A stretch of 64,000 nt of DNA from Lysinibacillus fusiformis (lineage in GTDB: Bacteria; Bacillota; Bacilli; Bacillales_A; Planococcaceae), in NCBI RefSeq assembly GCF_003049525.1, contig NZ_PYWL01000007.1:62001-126000 (forward strand), written 5' to 3'. Numbering within the stretch: position 1 is the stretch's first letter; each line of letters starts with the position of its first letter. The position numbers and the translations under genes are program-made. The notes beneath the pieces were generated by a model. That model saw only the letters and a list, made by a program, of their open reading frames with translations, had not been told where the DNA came from and made no database searches. Shown here one piece after another: positions 48,207 to 57,827 of this stretch.

Positions 48207-49148
48207 ATGAAAAAAACGATAACTATTATAGGTAAAATCATAGCGGGTTTAGTGATAGCGCTAGTACTCTTTTTATTGATTGTGTTTGTAATTAATATTG
48301 TTTGCAACAAAATGGAGCAAGGAAAAATAGAATCGTATGGTCAGTCTGTAACAGTAGATGGGAAAAATATGAATGTTTTCATTCAGGGGGAGGGCGAGGA
48401 AACGGTCGTGCTTTTACCTGGTTATGGAACGGCGGCACCGGGACTTGATTTTCAGCCATTAGTAGATGAACTTTCTCCGTTTTACAAGGTTGTTGTCGTG
48501 GAGCCCTTTGGTTATGGATTAAGTGATTCGACTGACAAGGAACGGAGTACCGAAAATATAGTTAGTGAAGTGCATGAAGCATTACAGCAGCTTCATATTG
48601 AACAGTATATTGTAATGGGTCACTCAATTTCGGGTCTTTATGGACTGGATTATGTGAATACCTATCCAAATGAAGTGAGTGCATTTGTTGGGCTTGATAG
48701 CAGTGTTCCATCAATCAGTGAGAAAAAAATTGGTTCTTCCATCATTAGAACTATAAAGTTTCTTAAACAATCAGGTTTAGCTCGATTGCAGGTGAAGCTG
48801 GGTGATGACCCATATGCTGACCTATCGTATGATAAAAAAACAAAGGAACAATTGAGAATGCTTAAGCATAAGAACATGTATAATTCCACTCAGTTAAATG
48901 AGGCTGAAATGATGTATGAAAATTTTAAAGCAGCTGAAAGTTTGTCATTTCCCAAAAATCTACCTGTTATATTCTTTATTCAAGCGGATCATCCAGTCAC
49001 TGACAGGTGGGTACCCGAGCATCATAAGCAAATAAAAGATTCTGTCTATGGGCAAGTGGTGACATTTGATGGGGATCATTATTTATATCGTACTAAGGCA
49101 AAAGAAATCGTTGAAGGCTTAAGAAAATTTATGAAAGAGGTCAGATGA
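48207..49148 (+). CDS. Alpha/beta hydrolase with membrane anchor
   Basis: 313 residues. An uncleaved N-terminal transmembrane helix (about 6-33) places the catalytic domain outside the membrane. Hydrolase features: VLLPGYGTAAPG oxyanion region (68-79), nucleophile elbow GHSISG with Ser140, and a C-terminal FDGDHYLY with the catalytic His. The acid is likely in IQADHPVTD. Substrate unknown. The ribosome-binding site is weak; ATG 48207 is the only start that includes the membrane helix. Confidence 0.85.
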   Translation: MKKTITIIGKIIAGLVIALVLFLLIVFVINIVCNKMEQGKIESYGQSVTVDGKNMNVFIQGEGEETVVLLPGYGTAAPGLDFQPLVDELSPFYKVVVVEPFGYGLSDSTDKERSTENIVSEVHEALQQLHIEQYIVMGHSISGLYGLDYVNTYPNEVSAFVGLDSSVPSISEKKIGSSIIRTIKFLKQSGLARLQVKLGDDPYADLSYDKKTKEQLRMLKHKNMYNSTQLNEAEMMYENFKAAESLSFPKNLPVIFFIQADHPVTDRWVPEHHKQIKDSVYGQVVTFDGDHYLYRTKAKEIVEGLRKFMKEVR

Positions 49149-49191
49149 ATGGTGAGTTCATCTGAAAATGAGACGAGTCAGCTAAGTGATG

Positions 49192-49218
49192 AAAAACCGC
49201 CCATTTGGACGGTTTTTT
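49192..49218 (+). terminator. Bidirectional terminator
   Basis: AAAAACCG / CGGTTTTT stem with T-run on the plus strand and an A-run on the other side, between convergent genes. Confidence 0.75.
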
Positions 49219-49224
49219 CACTTT

Positions 49225-49869
49225 TTAACTAAAAATTTTTACAGCCGAGCTAGTGCCTATTCTTGAGGCTCCCGCATCTATCATTAATTGAATATCTTCC
49301 AAGTTACTTACACCGCCGGATGCTTTTACGCCAACATTTGGTCCGACTGCTTGTCTCATAATCGCAACGTCTTTAGCAGTTGCGCCGTGCAGTGAAAAGC
49401 CTGTGGAGGTTTTAAGGTAGTCGGCACCAGCTTTTACGGATAATTCGCATGCACGAATTTTTTCTTCATCCGTTAATAGACAGGCTTCTATAATCACTTT
49501 GACTAGCGCTTTTCCTTTTGCAGCGTTTACCACCATTGCAATCTCTTTTTCCACTAGCATATTGTTTTTGTTATTTTTTAATTCTGCAATATTTAATACT
49601 ACATCGATTTCTGTAGCCCCATTATCAATTGCATTTAAAGTCTCAAAAACTTTTACTTCAGTCGTGTTTGCACCTAATGGAAATCCTATTACTGTGCATA
49701 TATTCACATCCGATTCACGTAATAGTTCTGCAGATAAGCTTACCCATGTAGGATTCACGCATACAGATGCGAAGCCGTATTGTCTTGCTTCTTGGCATAA
49801 TTGAATGATTTCTTTTTCTGTCGTATTAGGTGAAAGTAAGGTGTGGTCTATTAATTTTGCATAGTCCAT
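49225..49869 (-). CDS. deoC: Deoxyribose-phosphate aldolase
   Basis: 214 residues, full length. It splits 2-deoxyribose-5-phosphate into glyceraldehyde-3-phosphate and acetaldehyde in deoxynucleoside catabolism. Class I aldolase barrel with the Schiff-base Lys153 in YLKTSTGF, the second Lys182 in VKASGG, and Asp89 in EIDVVLN. ATG 49869 is preceded by GGAGA. In B. subtilis it forms an operon with nupC and pdp; here it stands alone. Confidence 0.96.
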   Translation of the reverse strand: MDYAKLIDHTLLSPNTTEKEIIQLCQEARQYGFASVCVNPTWVSLSAELLRESDVNICTVIGFPLGANTTEVKVFETLNAIDNGATEIDVVLNIAELKNNKNNMLVEKEIAMVVNAAKGKALVKVIIEACLLTDEEKIRACELSVKAGADYLKTSTGFSLHGATAKDVAIMRQAVGPNVGVKASGGVSNLEDIQLMIDAGASRIGTSSAVKIFS

Positions 49870-50063
49870 AAGTATATCATCTCCGGCTTCAAAATATGTT
49901 TCCCTACTAAAAAGCTCTGTGGGGATGTTCAGCTACCCACATGACTTATATTAAAGCGTTTCATAGTTTTTAGACCATCCAGTTTAGTAGATTTTTCACC
50001 ATCCATTAAAATTCTACATACGGTTTAGGACTTTGGGTGTTTTTGAGTTCCATATACTCGACA

Positions 50064-50795
50064 TTAAATATGGTACATATAGTTCAAACATTTAGCTAGT
50101 AGCTGGGTGCGATTCGTTACTTGAAATTTTCGATAGAGGTTTTGGAGATGTTTTTTAATTGTATTTTCACTGACGATTAATTGCTGGGCAATTTCTACAT
50201 TTTTCAGACCCTTGGAAACAAAATTTAGCACTTCTCTTTCTCGTGCTGTCATTTCAAACAGGATAGAGGGCTGTGAATGTAAATGTAAGGCGTACATATT
50301 TTCTATATTTCTTTTTAAATAAACTAACATTAAAACATCTTTTTCATTAAATAATTTCTCGCCAATTTTTCTTAAAAAACCGATAACAGCAACATGTCTA
50401 TCATCTACTTTTAAGTACAATGCCATTTCATCTTCATAACTGTTCTCTCTTAAAAATACGTCTTTATAATGTGATTGTTTTTGAAGGCACATGGCTTTAT
50501 TGTTATTGAGCAATTGAATGGCATGCTGTGTATCTATATTTTGAGGATGTAGTGGATCAAAATTTTTATATAGGTGTAAATATTCATTAATCGTATGAAC
50601 CTCGATGTTAAAAAGTACAGGTGTCTTTAATTCGTTATTTGACATTTCCCAAAATAACATATGATGATAACCGAGATGTTGGTTTAATGTATGTAACAAT
50701 TCATGTTTAAAGCTCTCATTACTTTGTTTCACATTCAAGTTGGAAATATGATAACTAGCCTTAAGAATTTTTTCTACATCAGCTTCATAAAACAT
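50064..50795 (-). CDS. LuxR-family transcriptional regulator
   Basis: 243 residues. N-terminal sensor-like domain (about 1-170) of a GAF/autoinducer-like size with no recognised ligand site. C-terminal GerE/LuxR helix-turn-helix (about 178-243): MTAREREVLNFVSKGLKNVE, then SENTIKKHLQNLYRKF. No phosphoacceptor receiver domain, so it is not a classical response regulator. It is divergent from an amidase gene (131 bp apart) and likely controls it. AGGTG site at correct distance. Confidence 0.85.
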   Translation of the reverse strand: MFYEADVEKILKASYHISNLNVKQSNESFKHELLHTLNQHLGYHHMLFWEMSNNELKTPVLFNIEVHTINEYLHLYKNFDPLHPQNIDTQHAIQLLNNNKAMCLQKQSHYKDVFLRENSYEDEMALYLKVDDRHVAVIGFLRKIGEKLFNEKDVLMLVYLKRNIENMYALHLHSQPSILFEMTAREREVLNFVSKGLKNVEIAQQLIVSENTIKKHLQNLYRKFQVTNRTQLLAKCLNYMYHI

Positions 50796-50925
50796 GAAAA
50801 CACCTCATTTCTCTATTAAGCACTTATATTCTATTTTGAGAACAATTATCCTTTTGGGTAATATAAATATTTTAGAATATTCAGTACATTGTGGTTGTAA
50901 GATTAATTCTACATGAGGTGATGAT

Positions 50926-52389
50926 ATGAATTTACATGAGTATGCTTCATATGACGGAATAGGCTTAGCAGAACTAGTAAAATCAAAAGAGGTAACACCA
51001 CAAGAGCTCAAAAATCTTGCGCTAGAGGGAATCAAAAAAGTAAATCCATCTATTAATTCAGTAGTCAGTGTGTTAGAGGAGCAAGCAGACAAAGCCATTG
51101 AAAAGGTGGATAAAAATGCCCCATTTGCAGGTGTTCCGTTTTTAATTAAAGAGCTTGTCTTACATGCTGAGGGCGTCCCGCATAGTATGGGGAGCCGTAT
51201 AGGCGAAAATACAGTAATACCTGTTGATAGTGAGCTAATGGCGCGTTTTAGAAAAGCTGGCTTCATTTTAGCGGGGACTACGACAACGCCTGAGTTTGGT
51301 TATAATGCAGCGACTGAAGCAGTTATTTATGGTGCTACACGGAATCCTTGGAATTTAGATCATAGTCCTGGTGGTTCGAGTGGAGGGTCAGCAGCCGCTG
51401 TGGCAAGTGGTATTGTACCAATTGCTCATGCGAATGATGGTGGCGGTTCCATTCGTATTCCCGCATCCTGTAGTGGGTTAGTTGGATTAAAGCCGACGCG
51501 TGGACGAGTTCCTACGGGCCCCTTCAATAGCGAGCCTTTAAATGGGATTGCCATTGAATTTGCTGTGACCCGTACGATTCGTGATGCGGCGGTTTTACTG
51601 GATCAAGTAGCTGGCCCAGATGTAGGGAGCTATTCAAAATTAGAAGTAACCCATGCTCCGTACGGACAATTAATTCATGAAAATGTCCGCCCTTTAAAAA
51701 TTGCATGGACCACTGAAACGAATTCTGGCGCATTTGTAGATCCAGAATGTATAGAAGCTGTTCATAAAACAGTCCAAGTTTTAAAGGACTTAGGGCATGA
51801 AGTAGTGGAAGCACGTCCGAAATATGAGCAAGCGACATTTACAAAGGCTACGGTTGATATTTGGACAGCCAATATTTATAAAATGATTAAGGGTGCGGCA
51901 GAGGGGGCAGGTAAAGCAGTTTCTCCGGATAATATTGAAGCGGCCATTTGGAAATGCTATGAATATGGTGGTAATTTAAAAGCATCCGAATTATTAGATG
52001 CCATTAATATCAATGCACTTGTTTCACGTCAAGTAGCAGGCTTTTTTGAAGACTACGATATTTTATTGAGCCCAACAATTGGCACACTGCCTGCTAAAAT
52101 TGGCGAATTAAATGCGAATAATCCTAACATTTCAGCAGTTGAATGGACGGAGCAAATTTTCACCTATGCGCCATTTACCAATTTATTTAATGCTACAGGG
52201 CAGCCTTCATTATCATTGCCTTTGGCAGAAAGTCAATCAGGTTTACCAATTGGTCTACAAATGACAGGTAAATTTGCAGATGAATTAACATTATTACAGC
52301 TCGGTAGACAATTAGAAGAAGCCATACCTTGGAAAGGTCGTAAACCTGCTGTACATGTAAGTACAACACAGCCTCAGCCAGCAGTATAG
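50926..52389 (+). CDS. Amidase (amidase-signature family)
   Basis: 487 residues. Catalytic Ser-cisSer-Lys triad is visible: Lys75 in PFLIKELV, cis-Ser151 in SPGGSSGGSAAAVA, nucleophile Ser175 in DGGGSIRIPAS; the 24-residue distance between the two serines equals that in fatty-acid amide hydrolase. It looks like the NylA/6-aminohexanoate cyclic-dimer hydrolase branch rather than GatA, because no GatC or GatB lies nearby. Soluble, no signal peptide. GAGGTGATGAT site before ATG 50926. Divergent LuxR regulator suggests inducible expression. Confidence 0.9.
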   Translation: MNLHEYASYDGIGLAELVKSKEVTPQELKNLALEGIKKVNPSINSVVSVLEEQADKAIEKVDKNAPFAGVPFLIKELVLHAEGVPHSMGSRIGENTVIPVDSELMARFRKAGFILAGTTTTPEFGYNAATEAVIYGATRNPWNLDHSPGGSSGGSAAAVASGIVPIAHANDGGGSIRIPASCSGLVGLKPTRGRVPTGPFNSEPLNGIAIEFAVTRTIRDAAVLLDQVAGPDVGSYSKLEVTHAPYGQLIHENVRPLKIAWTTETNSGAFVDPECIEAVHKTVQVLKDLGHEVVEARPKYEQATFTKATVDIWTANIYKMIKGAAEGAGKAVSPDNIEAAIWKCYEYGGNLKASELLDAININALVSRQVAGFFEDYDILLSPTIGTLPAKIGELNANNPNISAVEWTEQIFTYAPFTNLFNATGQPSLSLPLAESQSGLPIGLQMTGKFADELTLLQLGRQLEEAIPWKGRKPAVHVSTTQPQPAV

Positions 52390-52398
52390 ATGAGCATG

Positions 52399-52440
52399 AA
52401 CGCACCCAGTCGAGACAAAAGTAGAGGGGTGCGTTTTCTG
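52399..52440 (+). terminator. Terminator of the amidase gene
   Basis: AACGCACCC / GGGTGCGTT stem, about 19-nt loop, then TTTTCTG. Confidence 0.7.
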
Positions 52441-52539
52441 TATCCTTTACATCAGCGTATACACTACGACAAGAAACAGGTCTTTCTCCCATCCAGCAAT
52501 TCATATACATAAAGAAAAAACTAATAGGAGTAGTGATTA

Positions 52540-53799
52540 TTGGACAAACAACATCACAGGTATAGATGGGTTGTGTTTGTTGCTGTATTGTTTACGTATT
52601 TGGTAATGGCCAGTCAACGAACTGCTCCGGGGTTAATTACAGACCAATTGATGAGGGATTTTGGGGTGACGGCATCGACGATTGGGCTATTGACGAGTAT
52701 CCAGTTTTTTGTGTATACGAGTTTACAAATTCCGATGGGGGTTTTAGCTGATCGATTTGGGCCAAACTTTTTTCTTATTATGGGTGCTATCCTAACAGGA
52801 CTAGGTACGATTCTTTATAGTTTAGGGACACATGAATTCGTCCTATTTTTTTCTAGAATACTTACTGGTGTAGGGGATGCAACCATTTGGGTGAATATGG
52901 TGCTTATTTTGGCACAATGGTTTCAGAAGAAGGAATTTGTGCGTTTAATTGGCTTTGCAGGGATGACTGGGAGTCTAGGTTTCTTATTGGCGACGGTTCC
53001 CTTTGCTACTTTGATTCTTTTATTTGGTTGGAGAATTTCATTTTTTTCAACGGGACTCTTATTATGTGTATGTGGTGTTCTTCTTTATTTTGTACTTGTT
53101 AAAAATACGAAACGTATCTTTTCGGCAAAAGCGATAGTTGAAGCTGAGGTAGTGCAACGTGAAAAAACATCTGTTTTATTACGGAGAATATTTTCAAATC
53201 GACAAGCTTGGGCTTTATTTTTTTGCCATTTCGGGGTCGTTGGGGGATATGTAGGCTTTATCAGTTCGTGGGCTGTCCCCTATGGAATCAATATGTATGA
53301 GATGACCCGTTCAGAGGCGAGTCAGCTAATTATGATTGGTCTTATCGGAGCACTTATCGGGGCCCCCTTAACGAGTTGGCTTGCTGGCCGGTTAGAAACG
53401 ATTAAGAAGCCTTATATTGGTGTTCAAATGGCTGTTTTATTGAGCTGGTTATCCTTTCTCTTATGGAAGGGGCATCCGTCCCTAATCCTTCTTATTATAC
53501 TATTCTTCATTATCGGCTTTGGATATGGAGCAAGTGCCTTAACGTTCGCGGCTGTTCGTCAAACTTTTCCTATCACTGAATCTGGTATCGTTTCTGGTTT
53601 TGCGAATACAGGAGGCTTTTTAAGCGCTGCATTACTACCGATTATTTTTGGCTATGTGTTGGATTATTTTCAATCGACTTCAGGTTATATAGGAGATGGG
53701 TACTACTATGGATTTATCACCCCAATTGTATTTTCCGCCATTGGCCTGATGGGAGTACTGTTATTGAAGGAACAGCGCATGAAAGCCGACCTACAATGA
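52540..53799 (+). CDS. Major facilitator superfamily transporter
   Basis: 419 residues with 12 predicted membrane helices. An MFS motif-A-like loop PMGVLADRFGPNF lies between helices 2 and 3, and a large cytoplasmic loop (about 185-225) between helices 6 and 7. The layout and the RTAPGLITDQLMRDFGVTAS start resemble sugar-phosphate/anion or organic-acid symporters. Start TTG 52540, with AGGAG 9 nt upstream. It follows the amidase and could import its substrate or product, though a terminator separates them. Confidence 0.88.
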   Translation: MDKQHHRYRWVVFVAVLFTYLVMASQRTAPGLITDQLMRDFGVTASTIGLLTSIQFFVYTSLQIPMGVLADRFGPNFFLIMGAILTGLGTILYSLGTHEFVLFFSRILTGVGDATIWVNMVLILAQWFQKKEFVRLIGFAGMTGSLGFLLATVPFATLILLFGWRISFFSTGLLLCVCGVLLYFVLVKNTKRIFSAKAIVEAEVVQREKTSVLLRRIFSNRQAWALFFCHFGVVGGYVGFISSWAVPYGINMYEMTRSEASQLIMIGLIGALIGAPLTSWLAGRLETIKKPYIGVQMAVLLSWLSFLLWKGHPSLILLIILFFIIGFGYGASALTFAAVRQTFPITESGIVSGFANTGGFLSAALLPIIFGYVLDYFQSTSGYIGDGYYYGFITPIVFSAIGLMGVLLLKEQRMKADLQ

Positions 53800-53857
53800 C
53801 TTGGCGAAACCTCTAGTCGAAGGTAATGTCATATCAATCTTAATGGCTAAATTAGGG

Positions 53858-53891
53858 GTATTTAAGCGAGCATTAAGCGCTTGTTAAATAT
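53858..53891 (+). other. Hairpin after the MFS gene
   Basis: TATTTAAGCGAGC / GCGCTTGTTAAATA imperfect stem with no T-run directly after; a weak terminator at best. Confidence 0.35.
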
Positions 53892-54050
53892 CCTTTTACT
53901 ATAGCTTTTTCCCCCTTAATCACGCTGAAATTTGTTAAAATTATTCATTATTATTACTTTTATGATTAATTTTACCTGGATGGTGATCACCATAAATGCT
54001 AAACTGATTAGGAATCTTAAAATTCAGAATTAAAGGGAGCAAACTAGGAA

Positions 54051-56300
54051 ATGAGTAGATTTAGAAAAGTTATATCTATACTAAGTATGGTGGCATTGAT
54101 ACTGGCCACAGGGATTTTCTTTACGCAAACCCCTGTAAATGCACAAGAGGAAGATAAAGATATTCATATTACACTCCTCGCTACATCAGATATTCATGGC
54201 CGTTCTATGCCTTGGGATTATGCGGTGGATGGCCCAAATCTCACAGGCAGTTTAACGCAATTATATACAATTATTAAGGATATTCGTAACGATAATCCGA
54301 ATACAATCTTGTTGGAAAATGGAGATTTAATACAGGATAATTCTGCAGAATTATTCAACAATCAGCCTCAATCACCAATGATGGTCGCTGTTAATGAAAT
54401 GGGCTATGAGGCTTGGACATATGGAAATCATGAATTCAACTTTGGTTTAGGCATCCTTGATAAAGTTTCTAGCCAATTTAATGGTACAAGACTTGCTGGT
54501 AATGTTTATAAAGAAAATGGAGATCGTTATTTACCTGCATATACAATTATTGAGCGTGAAGGGGTAAAAATCGGTGTTATCGGGATGGTAACTCCACTGA
54601 TTACAGAGTATGAAAAAGGCACGGATCATCTAGATGGACTAGTGATCAAAAATCCAATTGAAGAGACTAAAAAAGCGGTCAAAGAATTAGAAGGCAAAGT
54701 AGATGTCATGATTGGCCTCATGCATATGGGGCTGGAAAATGAAAATGGTATTCCAGGGACTGGCGTGAAGGAGATGGCAAACGCCATTCCAGAGCTAACA
54801 GCTATTTTTGCAGGTCATAATCATGTCCTGATTAATAAAGAAGAAGTGAATGGCGTTTTTATAACAGAGCCTAATAAATATGGAACACATATTTCACGAA
54901 TTGATTTAACATTTACTCGCCAAGGCGAACAATTGCTGCTAAAAGAAAAAGACGCTTCGGCTATTCCTGTAAAGAACGAAGATGGCACATTTGTTGAATC
55001 TGATAAAGAACTAGAAGAAACATTAAAGCCTTACCATGAGTTTGCACGTGAAGATGCCAATATCGAAGTGGCACAGCTGAAAGGAACAAATCTTGTCCCG
55101 AAAAATGAAATTAAAGGAATTCCTACAGTACACATTCAAGAAACACCTTTATCAGACTTTTTCCATGAGGTAATGCTGCATTATAGTAAGGCTGATGTAG
55201 TAGCGCATCAGATTGATAATGACAAAGCTTCATTGAACATAGGTCCTATCAAGAAAAAGGATATTGCCTATAATTATCAATTTGCTGGCGGAGAAGTATC
55301 TGTTTATGAAGTAACAGGAAAAGATTTAAAAGATTATATGGAATGGGCTGTTGGCTATTTTAATAGTACGCGAGATGGAGATGTAACGATTAGTTTTGAT
55401 AAAACAAGACGTTCATCGAAATATAGTACAAATGACTATTTTGGTCATGTAAAGTATGGCATCGATTTAACGGAGCAGCCAGGCAACAGAATCAAAAATC
55501 TTCGTAAATTAGATGGAACGCCAATTAAAATGGAAGATCATTTAAAGCTTGGTATGAACGCATATAGAATGGACTTTCTCGTATCAAAAGGTCAGGCGCT
55601 TGAAGGGCGTAAGTTCAATATGACTTGGTCCTCTAAAGATGAAAGTGCTTATGGGGAAACAGGTGGAACAATTCGTAATCTAGCAATTCGATACCTGAAA
55701 GAAGAGATGAACGGTGTTTATGAGCCAGTCATCCAAAATAACTGGAAAATAATTGGTGTCGATACAAAATCACCAACTCGTGCTGCTGTTGTTGAATTAA
55801 TTAACCAAGACATTTTAGCAATTCCTACTACGGAAGATGGAAAATATACAAATATTGCATCTATTAATGTCAAGGATGCCATAACAAAGGAAGAAATAGC
55901 GGAGCTAGCAGCAAAGGCCAACGTCAAAGAAAGCCGATTTTCTGGAGTAAAAACGACAGGTGAATTTTATCAAAAGCTAGTAAAAGCTATTAATCACCCT
56001 AAAGCTGAGGAAGATAAAGTAACAGACAAGCCAGTGGAAAAACCAACAACAAATCCAAGCAAACCAGAGCCAGATAAATCAAAGCCTTCTGTTAATAAAC
56101 CACAACCAACTAAAGGCATTGTGACAACGTATCACTTAAATGTTCGTTCGAAACCATCGAATGCAGGTAAAGTATATGGCACAATTTCAAAAAATACTGA
56201 AATAACGATTTTAGGGGAAGAACAAGGCTGGTATAAAATTTCTTATAAAGAGAAAACGGGTTATGTGTATAGCCGCTATGTAAAAGTTAAAAGTAAATAA
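54051..56300 (+). CDS. Secreted 5'-nucleotidase / 2',3'-cyclic phosphodiesterase with SH3b domain
   Basis: 749 residues. Signal peptide (about 1-31, cleavage after VNA-QEE). Metallophosphatase domain: ATSDIHGRS, ENGDLIQDN, YGNHEFNFG, GLMHMG, FAGHNHVLI, in the standard order of the five metal-binding motifs. 5'-nucleotidase C-terminal domain (about 350-560) with TNDYFGHVKYGID and NAYRMDF. A Pro/Lys-rich linker (about 655-690) leads to a C-terminal bacterial SH3 domain (about 690-749, LNVRSKPS... WYKISY) that should hold the enzyme to the cell wall. It would release phosphate and nucleosides from extracellular nucleotides. Similar proteins include YfkN/YunD. Confidence 0.92.
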   Translation: MSRFRKVISILSMVALILATGIFFTQTPVNAQEEDKDIHITLLATSDIHGRSMPWDYAVDGPNLTGSLTQLYTIIKDIRNDNPNTILLENGDLIQDNSAELFNNQPQSPMMVAVNEMGYEAWTYGNHEFNFGLGILDKVSSQFNGTRLAGNVYKENGDRYLPAYTIIEREGVKIGVIGMVTPLITEYEKGTDHLDGLVIKNPIEETKKAVKELEGKVDVMIGLMHMGLENENGIPGTGVKEMANAIPELTAIFAGHNHVLINKEEVNGVFITEPNKYGTHISRIDLTFTRQGEQLLLKEKDASAIPVKNEDGTFVESDKELEETLKPYHEFAREDANIEVAQLKGTNLVPKNEIKGIPTVHIQETPLSDFFHEVMLHYSKADVVAHQIDNDKASLNIGPIKKKDIAYNYQFAGGEVSVYEVTGKDLKDYMEWAVGYFNSTRDGDVTISFDKTRRSSKYSTNDYFGHVKYGIDLTEQPGNRIKNLRKLDGTPIKMEDHLKLGMNAYRMDFLVSKGQALEGRKFNMTWSSKDESAYGETGGTIRNLAIRYLKEEMNGVYEPVIQNNWKIIGVDTKSPTRAAVVELINQDILAIPTTEDGKYTNIASINVKDAITKEEIAELAAKANVKESRFSGVKTTGEFYQKLVKAINHPKAEEDKVTDKPVEKPTTNPSKPEPDKSKPSVNKPQPTKGIVTTYHLNVRSKPSNAGKVYGTISKNTEITILGEEQGWYKISYKEKTGYVYSRYVKVKSK

Positions 56301-56307
56301 TGAAAGG

Positions 56308-56352
56308 GGCTGAAGTGAAGTAGTTTTATTACTACTCTCTTCAGCCTTTATT
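56308..56352 (+). terminator. Terminator of the nucleotidase gene
   Basis: GGCTGAAGTGAAGTAGT / ACTACTCTCTTCAGCC stem with a small loop, followed by TTTATT. Confidence 0.78.
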
Positions 56353-56519
56353 ATAGGTTGATTTTAATGGTATAGCGTAGGATTAAATAAAGAAACCTTT
56401 TTAGTTATTGGCTGAATTGAATAGTGCTAGCATTTTTTTTAATAAGCTGTTGAAATAGATATGAACAAAAAAAGGTAACAGCAGTTATTTAGACAGTCCC
56501 TTTAAAAATAAAAACAAAG

Positions 56520-56960
56520 CTACCCCATATAAACACTTTCACAAGTATCTGGTGCAGGTTCATAGAAGCAATGGTTTTTAAATTGACCTGTGAATGGTTG
56601 GCCATACCATGTTGGGGGACATGGGGCGTATGGGTTGAAGTACCAAAGGGCGTATTTGGCTGGGTGCTGACGCCAGAAGTCTAAGTTCTGTTTGGCTAAT
56701 CTTTTTTCTGTTTCTCTTGCACGTTGGTAAAACATATTGCCCTTTTGGACGGCTTCGAACGAATAGTTTCCTCCTTGTACTTGATAAATGACTTGCTCGA
56801 TAGTTCTCACGTCGTTGAAGTCCAAGCAAGATGCGACAGCTCGATTGACAATCACATTGCCCACGTATAACATGCCTTGCTGTCCTTCACCTTCAGCCTC
56901 AGCTCGCATCATCCTTGCCATTAAAGCAACGTCTGCATCGCGGTATTTTACTCTTGGCAT
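56520..56960 (-). CDS. cwlJ: Spore cortex-lytic cell wall hydrolase CwlJ
   Basis: 146 residues from ATG 56960 with GGAGGTGG 5 nt upstream; an upstream ATG lies before that site. SleB/CwlJ hydrolase_2 domain over its whole length: LMARMMRAEAEGEGQQGMLY, the catalytic Glu in RAEAEGE, VGNVIVNR, and the end HCFYEPAPDTCESVYMG, close to B. subtilis CwlJ (142 residues). No signal peptide, as in CwlJ, which is made in the mother cell and laid into the spore coat to degrade cortex during Ca-dipicolinate-triggered germination. No gerQ partner is next to it. A good sign that the host forms spores. Confidence 0.93.
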   Translation of the reverse strand: MPRVKYRDADVALMARMMRAEAEGEGQQGMLYVGNVIVNRAVASCLDFNDVRTIEQVIYQVQGGNYSFEAVQKGNMFYQRARETEKRLAKQNLDFWRQHPAKYALWYFNPYAPCPPTWYGQPFTGQFKNHCFYEPAPDTCESVYMG

Positions 56961-57100
56961 TTTTACCACCTCCACCATATAGTATGAAAATGATCGAGGC
57001 GAATGTCACTTTATCCTGAAAATCACCTATTTTTCTATGTAGAAGCAAAGAAAACACTCCATCCGTGCTGCAAAATAATAGAGCAGGATGGCGTGTTTTA

Positions 57101-57652
57101 TTATAAATTCCTTTTGAAATAAGGTGTTTTTTTCAGTACGACACATACGGGGATAGCGATAATTAGGCCAACAACGTTTTGAATAATATCACCTGGAATG
57201 GATGCTAACGGTGCAATCCAGCTATTGAACATAATCGCTTGCCCGATATAATAGACGGCAATCATTACGGGCATGGATACTACAGCCCCTAAAATGTTTA
57301 AACCAATATGGTCGCCTTTATATCCCTTTGACCAAGCAATTTTACCAACGATAAAGCCTTGTAATGCGCGTGAAATAATAGTAGTGGGTGCCCAAATTAA
57401 CCAGCCACCTACGATATCGAATAAGCCCATTCCGATGGCTCCAGCAAGTGCCCCCTTTTTAGGTCCAAATAAAATGGCTGAGATGAATAGCATGGACGTC
57501 CCTAAGTGAATCAGTCCACCTTGACCAAATGGTAGTTTAAGATTAATAAACATGGTAGCAACGAAAACAAGTGCCGCTAAAATGGCTGTAATGACTAAAT
57601 CAAATGTTTTCGTGCGTGGTCTTGTATAGGATGATCTTTGTATATTTTGCAT
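57101..57652 (-). CDS. ECF transporter S component, probable vitamin B6 uptake
   Basis: 183 residues from ATG 57652 (GAGGA 8 nt upstream), six hydrophobic segments. S components bind a vitamin in the membrane and share the EcfA1A2T energy module coded elsewhere. The fold matches ECF S components: first helix LVITAILAALVFVATMFI, PFGQGGLIHLG, GPKKGALAGAIGMGLFDIVGGW. The divergent gene 176 bp away is a pyridoxal kinase-like gene; comparative genomics has linked such pairs to the predicted pyridoxine transporters PdxU/PdxU2. Substrate is inferred from the neighbour. Confidence 0.85.
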   Translation of the reverse strand: MQNIQRSSYTRPRTKTFDLVITAILAALVFVATMFINLKLPFGQGGLIHLGTSMLFISAILFGPKKGALAGAIGMGLFDIVGGWLIWAPTTIISRALQGFIVGKIAWSKGYKGDHIGLNILGAVVSMPVMIAVYYIGQAIMFNSWIAPLASIPGDIIQNVVGLIIAIPVCVVLKKTPYFKRNL

Positions 57653-57827
57653 CTTTATCTTCCTCACTATGATGAATATTTTGATGATTTTTACTTTAGC
57701 AAAGGACTGACTGTTATAAAAGTGTCAATTTTATAAAATAGTTAGAGGTCAGTAGGAGGATATTTTCGCATCTTTCTAATTGTGATACGATGAGGTGAGT
57801 ATAAACAGGATGAGTTAGGTGGAATGT